Assembly: GCF_000022205.1 (NCBI RefSeq)
Contig: NC_012029.1
Coordinates: 1,426,001 to 1,490,000 of the forward strand
Direction: 5' to 3'
DNA length: 64,000 nucleotides
Origin: Halorubrum lacusprofundi ATCC 49239
GTDB lineage: Archaea; Halobacteriota; Halobacteria; Halobacteriales; Haloferacaceae
Shown: piece by piece, positions 8,368-16,684 of the stretch
How the letters are laid out: every line of letters starts with the position of its first letter
How positions within the stretch are numbered: position 1 is the stretch's first letter
Made by a program: the position numbers and the translations under genes
The notes under the pieces: model-generated
Seen by the model: the letters and a program-made list of their open reading frames with translations, nothing else
What the model was told of the DNA's origin: nothing
The model's database searches: none

Positions 8368-8850
8368 ATGACCGACGCCCCGCCCACCACCGGACTGCAC
8401 CACGTGACGAACATCTGCACCGACATGGACGAGACCGTCGCGTTCTACGAGGACGCGCTCGGCTGGTACACGGTCAAGCGGACGCAGAACTACGACGATC
8501 CGGGGACGCCCCACTACTACTTCTCCTCGACGCCGACCGGCGAGCCGGGGACTACCGTCACCTACTTCGAGTACCCGGGCTCGCAGGGGGCGCCCGGCCC
8601 GGGGGCGAGCCATCACTTCGCGTTCGGCGTCGAAGACGAGGAGACGCTCCGCGAGTGGCGAGACCACCTCCGCGAGCAGGGGGTGCGCGTCTCCGAGGTG
8701 AAAGACCGCACCTACTTCAAGAGCATCTACTTCAGCGACCCCGACGGGCTCGTCTTCGAGCTGGCGACGGAGGGCCCGGGGTTCACCCGCGACGAGGAGG
8801 AGCCCGGCAGTGAGGAGATCGACCCGTTCGAGGAAGGGTACGAGAAGTAA
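8368..8850 (+). CDS. VOC-family (glyoxalase/ring-cleaving dioxygenase-like) protein
   Basis: A 160-aa protein with the vicinal-oxygen-chelate fold. Candidate metal ligands are His11/His12 (LHHVTNI), His82/His83 (ASHHFAFG) and Glu131 (GLVFELAT). The sequence resembles ring-cleaving dioxygenases of the MhqO/LinE type, which usually carry two such modules; here a single module is present, ending in an acidic tail (EEIDPFEEGYEK). It follows DoxX in the same direction after 97 bp. MhqO and DoxX homologues respond to quinones in bacteria, so a joint role in quinone or electrophile stress is plausible but inferred. Confidence 0.85.
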   Translation: MTDAPPTTGLHHVTNICTDMDETVAFYEDALGWYTVKRTQNYDDPGTPHYYFSSTPTGEPGTTVTYFEYPGSQGAPGPGASHHFAFGVEDEETLREWRDHLREQGVRVSEVKDRTYFKSIYFSDPDGLVFELATEGPGFTRDEEEPGSEEIDPFEEGYEK

Positions 8851-8876
8851 GCGGTTTGCAGAACGAACGAGAGTCG

Positions 8877-9452
8877 TCAGGCGTCGGTATCGGTATTGTC
8901 GTCGGCGTCGGTATCGGTATTGTCGTCGGCGTCGGTATCGGTGAAATCGTCGATGGCGATGGCGACCGATCGCTCTCCCGACCGCTCCTCGACCAGCGCC
9001 GCGAACCGGTCGAGCGCGCGCCGACAGACGGTAACGTACCAGGCTGCGACGATCGGTACCTCGACGACAACGCGGCTACGGTCGGACTCGCCGGCGTAGC
9101 TGTCGACGCGGTGGCCGGTCGCAGGGATCCCGGCGATCCGCCAGTCCCAGCGTCGCCCGTTGCACGCGGTCACGCGGAACGGGAGCCACGCGCCGCCGAC
9201 GCGGACCCGCCCCGTCGTTCCGGTCGTCACGTACCGATCGCCGCTTTCGACTGCGTCGATAGCCGGCCCCCAGTCGGGCCACGTGTGGGTGTCGCGGAGC
9301 GCCTCGGCGGCGACCGCCGGCGCGACCGCGACATCGCGACCCACGGCGAGCGTCGCTCCCTCGCGGACGACCGTCGACGCCGATTCGGCGCCACACCCTC
9401 CGATATCGAAACATGCGTCCGATTCGTCGCCGAAACGAGACCGATAAGTCAC
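8877..9452 (-). CDS. SRPBCC-family protein with repetitive acidic tail
   Basis: This 191-aa protein has the START/SRPBCC (polyketide cyclase-like ligand-binding) pattern: EALRDTHTWPDWGPAIDAVES, a GRVRVGGAWLPFRVT strand region and a C-terminal helix (CRRALDRFAALVEERSG). Haloarchaea have many such proteins of unknown ligand. The start is GTG; no in-frame ATG exists in the first half. The last about 21 residues are copies of DDNTDTDA encoded by a 24-bp tandem repeat. It converges with the VOC gene. Confidence 0.75.
   Translation of the reverse strand: MTYRSRFGDESDACFDIGGCGAESASTVVREGATLAVGRDVAVAPAVAAEALRDTHTWPDWGPAIDAVESGDRYVTTGTTGRVRVGGAWLPFRVTACNGRRWDWRIAGIPATGHRVDSYAGESDRSRVVVEVPIVAAWYVTVCRRALDRFAALVEERSGERSVAIAIDDFTDTDADDNTDTDADDNTDTDA
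8881..8942. repeat. 24-bp tandem repeat in the SRPBCC gene
   Basis: Two full units (8881-8904, 8905-8928) and one partial unit (8929-8942) of a 24-bp sequence beginning GCGTCGGTATCGGTATTG. As 24 is a multiple of three, each unit encodes eight acidic residues and a change in copy number keeps the frame. Confidence 0.9.
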
Positions 9453-9573
9453 GATCCGTTCAACGGTCCCGTTGCAGTTAAGCCAACATATATTAATTCC
9501 TTATATGGTATCAGGACTCATTATCTCTTTCCACGAAGGGTTAATACGGGGATCCTCGCTACCCTGCTCCAAG

Positions 9574-9696
9574 ATGGCAAACGATCGCGACACCATGAAA
9601 GACGTCTCACACAGGGCACCGAACGACACCTCGGCGAAAGGAGTCTGGGAACGAGGACGAGGACCCGTCGCAGAAGAGGAAGAAGAAGAGGAGTAG
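9574..9696 (+). CDS. Small DVxH-motif haloarchaeal protein
   Basis: A 40-residue open frame (MANDRDTMKDVSH...GVWERG...) ending in seven consecutive Glu residues. The arrangement (M)xDVxHxxP followed by a V(W/F)xRG segment matches, from memory, a family of very short haloarchaeal proteins of unknown function. The ATG at 9574 is preferred over longer in-frame starts because the family motif begins close to it. There is no other gene between 9453 and 9828. Coding status is likely but unproven. Confidence 0.55.
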   Translation: MANDRDTMKDVSHRAPNDTSAKGVWERGRGPVAEEEEEEE

Positions 9697-9828
9697 CGCG
9701 AATTCGATTTCTGAATACTGGCGAAGTCACTGACACCGTTTCATCGCCGAAGCGGGAGCGGAGCGTGTCCGCTTCGATCGCGGGCGTCCGGCCGACACCC
9801 TCTTTGATTTCGTTTTTGAATATGTCGT

Positions 9829-10344
9829 ATGGTCGGAGTCACACTCGGGTTAGCCGGGATCGTAACGGTGACGGTGTTACTGGCGCTCAGCGCGTTCTTC
9901 TCGAGTTCGGAGACCGCGATCTTCTCGCTGCCGGCGGAGTGGTTCGAGCGGCAGGCCGCCACGGACGATCCCCGAGCGCAGGTCCTGAAGGAGCTCTACG
10001 ACGACCCCCACCGGCTGCTGGTGACGCTGCTCGTCGGGAACAACGTCGTCAACATCGCGATATCGAGTATCGTGACCGTTCTGGTTGCCAGTTACCTCCC
10101 CTCCGGTGCCGCGGTCGCGGTGGCGACCGTGTGTACGAGCTTTCTCGTCCTCGTGTTCGGCGAGATCGTCCCCAAGGCGTTCGGCCTCGGAAACGCCGAG
10201 CGGTGGTCGCTGCGGATCGCATCCCCGATCCGACTGGTCGAGCGCGTCCTCTCGCCGCTCATCACGTTGTTCGACGGGATCACCCGTCGGATGAACGCGT
10301 ACATCAGCGGCGACGCGAATATCGAGAAGCCGTACACGGATTGA
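9829..10344 (+). CDS. DUF21/CNNM-domain membrane protein (lacks CBS domains)
   Basis: A 171-aa membrane protein comprising only the DUF21 (CNNM transmembrane) domain. Diagnostic segments are LSAFFSSSETAIFSLP in the first helix, LLVTLLVGNNVVNIAISSI and FGEIVPKAFGLGNAERWSL. Full-length CNNM/CorC-like proteins continue into paired CBS domains and a C-terminal domain; this one stops right after IEKPYTD, which I believe is a recurrent short form in haloarchaea rather than a truncation. A role in Mg or other cation transport is inferred from the family. Confidence 0.88.
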   Translation: MVGVTLGLAGIVTVTVLLALSAFFSSSETAIFSLPAEWFERQAATDDPRAQVLKELYDDPHRLLVTLLVGNNVVNIAISSIVTVLVASYLPSGAAVAVATVCTSFLVLVFGEIVPKAFGLGNAERWSLRIASPIRLVERVLSPLITLFDGITRRMNAYISGDANIEKPYTD

Positions 10345-10459
10345 CGCGGACGGAACCGTCGAGATCGTTCGACCGACCGCTCGACGGTCGAACTACCGAA
10401 ACCGGCGTGCGGCTCCCGGCGGTCCGAGGGGTTTTGTCCCCGTGCCGTGACCCCCGGAC

Positions 10460-11524
10460 ATGAGCGACGCAGTTCCCGACCCGAAGCCGTTCCGGTACGA
10501 CGCCGAGGTCGAGCCCGGTGAGAAGCGACGGATTCGGTACGAGATCGGCGAGACGTATCTCGGCGACCCGATCGAGATACCGGTGACGATCATCAACGGC
10601 GAGGCCGGCGGGCCGACCCTGTTCCTGAGCGCCGGGATCCACGGGGACGAGCTCAACGGGGTCAAAGTCGTTCAAGAAGTCGCCGACCGGTACTCGCCCG
10701 GAGACCTCCACGGAACGCTGGTCTGTCTCCACGTGTGTAACGTCCCCGCCTACGAGGCACAGCGGCGCGACACCCCCATCTACGACCAGGACATGAACCG
10801 GTCGTTCCCGGGGAAGGAGCGCTCGAACACCACCGAGCGAATGGCCAACCGCATCTATCGACGATTCGTCGCGCAGTGCGATCTCGGCCTCGACTTCCAC
10901 ACGTCGACCCAGAATCGGACGACGATCTACCACGCCCGGGCCGACCTCGACAACCCCGAAGTCCGGCGACTCGCGCGGGCGTACGCGACGAACGTGGTGC
11001 TGTACGGATCCGGCGACGAGGGGTCGCTCCGGTCGACGGCGACCGCGGACGGGATCCCGACCGTCACGGTCGAGATGGGGCGCGCACACCGGTTCCAGCC
11101 GGTGCTCATCGAGAAGGCGTTGGAGGGGGTCGAGAGCGTCCTCGCCGAGTACGAGCTCACGCCCGGCGAGGCGGTCCACTGGCCGGGGTGGTTCCAGTCG
11201 ACCGCCGCCGACAGCACAAAGCGGTGGCTCCGCGCCGACACCGGCGGACTCGTCGAGATGGAGTGGGGCCCCTACCCGCTCGTCTACGAGGGCGAGACGA
11301 TCTGCACCATCACGAACCACTTCAAAACGGAGGAGCACGCGATCGAGGCCCCCTTCGACGGGCTGATCGTCGGGTCGCTGGAGAACCCGGTCGCCGCCCC
11401 CGGGCACCCGCTCTGTCACGTGGTCAAACTCGACGCGGAGACGCGCCGGGAGATCGAACGCGAGATCGATAACGGGGAGTTCGACGGCTATCGCGCCCAC
11501 GGCGACGCCTGGGCCGACGACTAA
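10460..11524 (+). CDS. Succinylglutamate desuccinylase/aspartoacylase-family zinc hydrolase
   Basis: A 354-aa M14-like amidohydrolase. Zinc ligands are visible as His61 and Glu64 in GIHGDELNG and His147 in DLGLDFHTSTQNR; Glu205 in TVTVEMG is the likely general base. The DMNRSFPG segment is typical of the AstE/AspA family. A C-terminal beta-rich domain (ETICTITNHF...PFDGLIVGSLENP...) follows, as in many family members. The substrate, an N-acyl amino acid or similar, cannot be told from sequence. The ATG at 10460 gives a normal N-terminus. Confidence 0.88.
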   Translation: MSDAVPDPKPFRYDAEVEPGEKRRIRYEIGETYLGDPIEIPVTIINGEAGGPTLFLSAGIHGDELNGVKVVQEVADRYSPGDLHGTLVCLHVCNVPAYEAQRRDTPIYDQDMNRSFPGKERSNTTERMANRIYRRFVAQCDLGLDFHTSTQNRTTIYHARADLDNPEVRRLARAYATNVVLYGSGDEGSLRSTATADGIPTVTVEMGRAHRFQPVLIEKALEGVESVLAEYELTPGEAVHWPGWFQSTAADSTKRWLRADTGGLVEMEWGPYPLVYEGETICTITNHFKTEEHAIEAPFDGLIVGSLENPVAAPGHPLCHVVKLDAETRREIEREIDNGEFDGYRAHGDAWADD

Positions 11525-11612
11525 CGAGTCCGAAATACATCCCACCCGCCGCGTTCTCGCGGGTGATAGCCGCGGGCGTGGCTTTAACCCGCCCGACGGT
11601 GGAGCCGAGCGC

Positions 11613-12611
11613 ATGATCGAAGTGGAGGGGCTGCGGAAGACGTACGGCGACTTCGCGGCCGTCGTCGACAGCACCTTCTCCGTCGCGGAAGGCGAGGTGT
11701 TCGGCATCGTCGGCCCGAACGGCGCCGGGAAGACGACGACGCTGAAGGTGCTCGCCGGGCTCGTCGACCCCAGCGACGGCGAGGTCGAGGTCGCCGGCTT
11801 CGCCTCGGACGACCCGGAGATGCGCCGGCAGTTGGGGTTTCTCCCCGAGGAGTCGCCCCTCTACGAGGAGATGACGCCGCTGTCGTATCTGCGCTTCTTC
11901 GCCGACCTGTACGACGTGCCGCGAAAGGCCGCGAACGAGCGGATCGAGGCCGCGCTCGACCGACTCGAACTGGACCACCGTGAGCGCCGCCTCGGCGACA
12001 TGTCGAAGGGGATGAAACGCAAGGTCGCCATCGCCCGGTCGCTGGTCAACGACCCCGACGTGCTCGTGTACGACGAGCCGGCCTCGGGGCTCGATCCGGT
12101 GACGACGAACTCCGTGCTTGAGTTCACCCGCGAGCTGCGTTCGACCGGAAAGACCGTCGTGTTCTCCGCGCACAACCTCTATCACGTCGAATCCGTCTGC
12201 GATCGCGTCGCGGTGATGGACGAGGGCCGGATCGTCGCCCGCGGCAGCGTCGACGGGATCCGCGAGCGACACGGCGAGACGACCTACCGCGTGTTCACCG
12301 ACGTGTCTCCGGCCCGAACCGACGCGCTGGCAGATATCTTCGACGACATCGACGCCGCGATCGAGGAAGTCGGCGACCGGTTCCGCACGACTGTCCCGAC
12401 GATGGACGCGGTCGCGGCGGTTCGCGAAGCCGCCGCCGCGGCGGGCGGCGAGGTCGTCGACATCCGCACGCGAGAGCCGAGCTTGGAGGACGTGTTCCTC
12501 GACATCGTCGGGCGGCCGATGCCGGGGCGGTACACCGGGGGCGGTGGGGACGCAGCGTCGACTGCGGAGACAGAGACGGATCGGTTGACGGAATCGGAGG
12601 AGGCCGAGTGA
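11613..12611 (+). CDS. ABC-2 type transporter ATP-binding protein
   Basis: A 332-aa single-domain ATPase of the NatA/DrrA type. Walker A is GPNGAGKT at 34-41; the signature region is DMSKGMKRKVAIARSL and Walker B is VLVYDEPASGLDP. A regulatory C-terminal domain of about 100 residues ends in an acidic tail. It is the first gene of a three-gene operon and overlaps the next gene by 4 bp (GTGA). The partners encode membrane subunits, so this is an exporter or membrane-complex ATPase of unknown cargo, NatAB-like. Confidence 0.92.
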   Translation: MIEVEGLRKTYGDFAAVVDSTFSVAEGEVFGIVGPNGAGKTTTLKVLAGLVDPSDGEVEVAGFASDDPEMRRQLGFLPEESPLYEEMTPLSYLRFFADLYDVPRKAANERIEAALDRLELDHRERRLGDMSKGMKRKVAIARSLVNDPDVLVYDEPASGLDPVTTNSVLEFTRELRSTGKTVVFSAHNLYHVESVCDRVAVMDEGRIVARGSVDGIRERHGETTYRVFTDVSPARTDALADIFDDIDAAIEEVGDRFRTTVPTMDAVAAVREAAAAAGGEVVDIRTREPSLEDVFLDIVGRPMPGRYTGGGGDAASTAETETDRLTESEEAE

Positions 12612-14560
12612 CCGACCGAAGCGACCGAGTTCGGCACCGTATTCGGGGCGCACAGCGTCGCCTTCGCCGGATCCTCCGCGTCGCTCGCTGGGAGACGGTT
12701 CGGGCGAGCGGCGGCGTCGACCGGCGGACCCTGCTCGCGGCGCTCGCGCTCCTACTCGTCGCCGGCGGCGTCCTCGGCGGCGGGCTCGCGGCCGGCGTCG
12801 TCGGGCTCGACGTCGACCGCGACGTGTACCGGGTCGCCGTCGACGGCGACTCCCCGTACGCGGATGCGGTCGAGGCCGAGCCGTCACTCACAGCGGTCCC
12901 TCTCGGGAGCGCCGCGCTCGGCGACACGGCCGACCTTGTCGTGTTTGACGGCAGGCAGAGTGGGTCGATCGAGACCGTTGCCGTTCGCGCCAGCGACACG
13001 CGGAAGGGCGAGGCCGCGGCCGCCGAGTTCCGGGAGGCAGTCAAGGCGCACAACGAGCGACTGATGGCGGCCGAGGAGAATCGGACCGCCGCGTTCCCGA
13101 TCACCGTCACGCTCCAGTACATCGGCCGGACCAGCGGGCTCGACGACGGCTCGACGCTCGGCGGGGACGGCTCCGAGAGTGACGGCGGCTCCGGACGCGC
13201 CAGTGGCGACGATTCGGGCGACGCGAGCGGAGGTACCGACGGCGGGCTCACCGGCGGCGACACCGCGAGCGAGGGCAGCGGGGGCGACGATGGAGATAAC
13301 GGCGGATTCGCCGTCCCCTCGGTTGGCGGCGCGGCGTTCGGCGCCGACACGGTCGGGTCGCCGGGGTCGATCTCGCCGCCCTTCCCGTTCGTCTCGCTCC
13401 TCCTCGCGTTCGTCTTTCTCGTGCCGATGAACTTCCTCATCCAGGCGTACGGCTCGTCGGTCCTCGACGAGCGGACGAACCGGCGCGGGGAGCCCCTGCT
13501 CGTCACGCCGCTCTCGCCGGTCGACATCGTCGCGGGGAAGACGCTCCCGTACGTCGCGGTCGCGGCGCTCGTCACGACGCTCATCGCAGTCGCCGTCGGC
13601 GGCGGGGCGCTCTCGGTGATCGCCGTGCTTCCGGTGGCGTTGACCTTCCTCGCGGCCACGTTCGTCGGCGCGATGTTCGCGCGGTCGTTCAAGGAGCTCA
13701 CCTTCGTCACGGTCGGCGTGAGCGTCCTCCTCACGACGTACGCGTTCGTGCCAGCGATCTTCACGAACGTCACGCCCGTGGCGCTGGTGTCGCCGCTCAC
13801 GCTGGTCGTCTTCGATCTGCAGGGCGAGGCGGTGGGAATCGGCGAAATCCTCTTCTCGACCGGCCCGATGGCGGTGGGGGCGGCGCTCCTGTTCGGGCTC
13901 GGGCTCGGGGTCTACCGCGAGGAGGACATGTTAACCCAGAAGCCGGTCGGGCGGAAGTTCCTCGATGCGCTGGCGGTGCGACTCTCGGGTATTGGGAAGC
14001 CGAACTCGGGCGGCAGGTCGCCGCGAGAACGACTCCGTGCGCTCGCGCCGATCGCGTTCCTCACGGCCTGCACGATCCCCTTCGTGTTCGTCGCGGAGCT
14101 GCTGGCCGTCGCGCTACTCTTCGCACTGCCGGTGACCGTGTCGATCCCCGTGCTCTTGGTGACAATCGCGTTCATCGAGGAACTTGCCAAGAGCATCCAC
14201 CTCTACGCCGGGTTCGAGCGCGGCGCCTTCGCCCGGACCGATCGGGTCGCCGTCGCGGTCGGGACCGCCTCCGCGGTCGGCTTCTTCCTCGCGGAGAAGG
14301 CCACCGCGGTCGTGCAGGCGGTCGGGCTCACGGAGCTGTACGTCGGCCGCGCCGCGTTCGGGAGCGTGGCGGGGATGGAGGGGCTCCCGCCGATCGCCAT
14401 TGTGGGGTTGTTCTTCGCGCCCCTCCTGCTTCACGGGTTCGCGACGACCGTCGCCGCAGTGGGCGCGAGCCGGAGCCGGACGTACTACGTCCTGACGCTG
14501 GCGCTGGCGACGCTGCTTCACGCGGCGTACAACTTCGGGGTGGTGCGCCTCTATGCGTAA
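12608..14560 (+). CDS. ABC-2 permease fused to a PrsW-like intramembrane protease domain
   Basis: A 650-aa membrane protein. Residues about 20-440 look like an ABC-2 permease: one N-terminal helix, a large extracytoplasmic domain containing a Gly/Ser/Asp-rich linker, then six or so helices with VLDERTNRRGEPLLVTPLS, a motif shared with NatB-type permeases. Residues about 480-650 form a second membrane domain with FIEELAKS, GFFLAEKAT, a His in LLHGFATTV and a final HAAYNFG, matching the EExxK/GxxxE/His layout of PrsW (M82-like) glutamic intramembrane proteases. The start is GTG overlapping the ATPase stop, and it overlaps the next permease by 8 bp. Whether the protease domain is active is not known. 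Confidence 0.8.
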   Translation: MTDRSDRVRHRIRGAQRRLRRILRVARWETVRASGGVDRRTLLAALALLLVAGGVLGGGLAAGVVGLDVDRDVYRVAVDGDSPYADAVEAEPSLTAVPLGSAALGDTADLVVFDGRQSGSIETVAVRASDTRKGEAAAAEFREAVKAHNERLMAAEENRTAAFPITVTLQYIGRTSGLDDGSTLGGDGSESDGGSGRASGDDSGDASGGTDGGLTGGDTASEGSGGDDGDNGGFAVPSVGGAAFGADTVGSPGSISPPFPFVSLLLAFVFLVPMNFLIQAYGSSVLDERTNRRGEPLLVTPLSPVDIVAGKTLPYVAVAALVTTLIAVAVGGGALSVIAVLPVALTFLAATFVGAMFARSFKELTFVTVGVSVLLTTYAFVPAIFTNVTPVALVSPLTLVVFDLQGEAVGIGEILFSTGPMAVGAALLFGLGLGVYREEDMLTQKPVGRKFLDALAVRLSGIGKPNSGGRSPRERLRALAPIAFLTACTIPFVFVAELLAVALLFALPVTVSIPVLLVTIAFIEELAKSIHLYAGFERGAFARTDRVAVAVGTASAVGFFLAEKATAVVQAVGLTELYVGRAAFGSVAGMEGLPPIAIVGLFFAPLLLHGFATTVAAVGASRSRTYYVLTLALATLLHAAYNFGVVRLYA

Positions 14561-15608
14561 CCGGGACAGCCGGCTGACGATCGCCGGGCGAGAGCTGTCG
14601 GGGTTGCGCGCGGAGAAGACGATCCTGCTCGCGATCGCGATCCAGCTGTTCATCGCCGCGTTCTCGTCGTTCCTCGTGGTCGGGCTCGTCTCGATGTACG
14701 ACCCCGGATCGCTCGGCGGTGCAGAGGTCGAGGTGGCGGGCGCCGGCGACGCCGTGACCGACCTCGAACGCGCCGCGAGCGAGGTCGGCGGGGCCTCGGT
14801 CACGCGCTACGAGGACGCCGGGGCGGCGCGGCTCGCCTTCGACCGTAACGCCGCCGACGCGGTGGTGGTCGCGAACCGGAACGACAACGGCGGGATCTCG
14901 GTGACGGTCACCGCCCCGGACGCCACGGTTGAGACCACCGTGATCGTCGTCCAGCTCCGCGATCTGCTCCAGACCTACGAGCGACAGGAGCGTGCGGACC
15001 GGGTCGCGTTCCTGAGCGAGTCGCCGCTCCCGCTGCCCGAGCGCACCGGGACCAGTCCGTACTTCACGTTCACTTACACCGTGTTGATCCCGGTACTCGT
15101 CTTCCTCCCGGTCTTCATCTCGGGGTCGCTCGTGGTCGACTCGATCACCGAGGAGATCGACGAGGGCACCTTCGAGTTGCTCCGCGTCGCCCCCGTCACG
15201 CTCGGCGAGATCGTCGACGGGAAGGCGCTGGCGGCGGTCGCGATCGCCCCCGGACAGGCGCTCCTGTGGCTCCTCCTCCTCCGCGTGAACGGGACGCCGG
15301 TCGCGAACGTCCCCTCGATCCTCGTCCTCATGACCGCCCTCACCACGCTGGTCGTCGCGCTCGCGATCGCTATCTCCGCACTCGCACCCGATCGACGCGC
15401 GGCGCAGTTCCTCTACTCGATCGGCGTGCTGGTCCTTTTCGGTGGCGCCACGGCGATGGCCGGCGGGCCCGCGAACGCGGTCGCTCGGCTCGCGATCGAC
15501 AGCGCCGACGTGACGACGACCGCGCTGGTGGTCGCCTACGTCGGTATCGCCGGGGTCGCGTATGTCGGGGTTCGGACCCTCGTCGCGGAGAACGGGTTCG
15601 AGAACTGA
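14553..15608 (+). CDS. ABC-2 type transporter permease
   Basis: A 351-aa permease that completes the operon. It has an N-terminal helix, an extracytoplasmic domain of about 150 residues and then about five helices. The segment SLVVDSITEEIDEGTFELLRVAP is the counterpart of the motif in the preceding protein and typical of NatB/ABC-2 permeases. The start at 14553 lies inside the previous gene (8-bp overlap), so expression is coupled. The two permeases probably form a heterodimer served by the single ATPase. Confidence 0.88.
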   Translation: MRNRDSRLTIAGRELSGLRAEKTILLAIAIQLFIAAFSSFLVVGLVSMYDPGSLGGAEVEVAGAGDAVTDLERAASEVGGASVTRYEDAGAARLAFDRNAADAVVVANRNDNGGISVTVTAPDATVETTVIVVQLRDLLQTYERQERADRVAFLSESPLPLPERTGTSPYFTFTYTVLIPVLVFLPVFISGSLVVDSITEEIDEGTFELLRVAPVTLGEIVDGKALAAVAIAPGQALLWLLLLRVNGTPVANVPSILVLMTALTTLVVALAIAISALAPDRRAAQFLYSIGVLVLFGGATAMAGGPANAVARLAIDSADVTTTALVVAYVGIAGVAYVGVRTLVAENGFEN

Positions 15609-15618
15609 GCGACGATCG

Positions 15619-15868
15619 CTTATAAATGGTGTGCGGTGGCGTGCGCCGGTGAGCGCCCGGAGGGCGCGAACCGCCCGCGCGAGGGACGCCGCGAGCGACG
15701 CGGGCGACCGAAGGGGAGCCCCGAGCGAGCGGCGAGGCTGGGGAGGTGTGAGGCTGCGGTTGCGAGGCGGTCGGGGTGGAACTCAAAGGAGCACAGCGAG
15801 TCGCGCGAGTCGCCGCGGCTGGGGCTTTGGAGGTGTGTATCGCCGATCCGACGTCAACAATTTATAAA
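15619..15868 (+). repeat. R1 intergenic element, copy 2
   Basis: A 250-bp copy of R1, the shortest of the four. Left box CTTATAAA (15619-15626), core 1 at 15736-15753, core 2 at 15817-15835, right box TTTATAAA (15861-15868). The left flank GACGATCGCTTATAAATG is shared with copy 3. It fills the gap between the ABC operon and the ferredoxin gene; 15609-15933 holds no gene I can support. Confidence 0.85.
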
Positions 15869-15933
15869 CGCTCGGCCAACTCGCCACGCATCGCGTTCCG
15901 CTTAAAAAGGCTCAACCGATCACACGCCACGTC

Positions 15934-16275
15934 TCAGTCGTCGTCTGCCGCCGCCCCGTCAACGTCACTCGCGTCGGTCGCCGCGTCGTCCTCGATGCTC
16001 GGCGGGTACTTGCCGCGATCGAGCTTCAGATCGGACTGCGGGCGCGCCATGCAGGTGAGTGCGTACTCCTCGGCCTCCTCGTCGGTGAGCCCGCGGGCCG
16101 CCGGCTGGGTCACCTCGCCTTCGACGATCTCCGCGGAGCAGGCGAGACACATCCCGACGCGGCAGGAGTACTCCTGAGCGATCCCCTCCTCGATGCAGGG
16201 CTGGAGGATCGTCTCTGTGTCGGCCACCTCGATCGTCTCACCGGTGCCGACGAACTCGACGGTGTACTCGGTCAT
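15934..16275 (-). CDS. 2Fe-2S plant-type ferredoxin
   Basis: A 113-aa electron carrier. The cluster ligands are in SCRVGMCLAC (C-x4-C-x2-C) with the fourth Cys in ALTCMARPQ. The start at 16275 (MTEYTVEFVG) matches the family; an in-frame extension to 16425 reads through the promoter region and is not credible. The C-terminus is a short acidic tail. A T-rich box (CCCTTTTTGAC, minus strand, about 16300-16309) lies 27-30 nt upstream as a likely TATA element. Partners are not encoded nearby. Confidence 0.93.
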   Translation of the reverse strand: MTEYTVEFVGTGETIEVADTETILQPCIEEGIAQEYSCRVGMCLACSAEIVEGEVTQPAARGLTDEEAEEYALTCMARPQSDLKLDRGKYPPSIEDDAATDASDVDGAAADDD

Positions 16276-16408
16276 AGCGCGGAGTACCGGCCGACCCGTC
16301 AAAAAGGGTTCCCCTCGATCGCGTCGCCGTCGCGGGGACGGAAGGGGGTGAGGGAGACGTAGAAAGAGGCGGAGCGAACTGCGTGGACGGCCGGCGTCGG
16401 CGCTGACA

Positions 16409-16416
16409 TTTATAAA
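16409..16416 (+). promoter_or_regulatory. TATA box of the vapBC module
   Basis: TTTATAAA lies about 29 nt upstream of the antitoxin ATG at 16442, giving a leaderless transcript. It is one of the clearest promoters in the window. Confidence 0.6.
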
Positions 16417-16441
16417 TAAATACACGTAACTGTGTACTGTG

Positions 16442-16684
16442 ATGTCGACGAAAACGATCTCGCTCGACGAGGAGGCCTATGAGCGGCTCAAATCGCACAA
16501 GCGGGAGGGTGAGTCGTTTTCCGACGTGGTCAAGCGGATCGCCGGCGAGCGGTCGTGGACGGAAGTCGCGGGGATCCTTTCAGAGGACGAAGCCGACGAA
16601 CTCGAATCCCTCGTCGAGGAGGGGCGGTCCCGTTCCCGCGATCGGCGCGAACGCCTCGATGCGGACGTGCGGAGCGACGAATGA
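16442..16684 (+). CDS. vapB: VapB-type antitoxin
   Basis: An 80-aa antitoxin. The N-terminus MSTKTISLDEEAYERLKSHK is the standard ribbon-helix-helix-like opening of archaeal VapB antitoxins, followed by GESFSDVVKRI and an acidic, flexible C-terminus that would wrap the toxin. Its stop overlaps the toxin start (ATGA), the usual toxin-antitoxin coupling. A GTG directly before the ATG is an alternative start. VapB and the VapBC complex normally repress their own promoter. Confidence 0.88.
   Translation: MSTKTISLDEEAYERLKSHKREGESFSDVVKRIAGERSWTEVAGILSEDEADELESLVEEGRSRSRDRRERLDADVRSDE

Noticed and set aside
10304-11707. Long minus-strand open frame opposite the AstE/AspA-like gene
   Set aside because: Antisense shadow in GC-rich DNA. 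The plus-strand frame has clear zinc-ligand motifs; the shadow is basic and shows no domain.
12295-13800. Ser/Pro/Arg-rich 501-aa minus-strand frame across the ABC permease gene
   Set aside because: Composition is that of an antisense shadow; the plus strand carries an operon with overlapping, motif-bearing genes.
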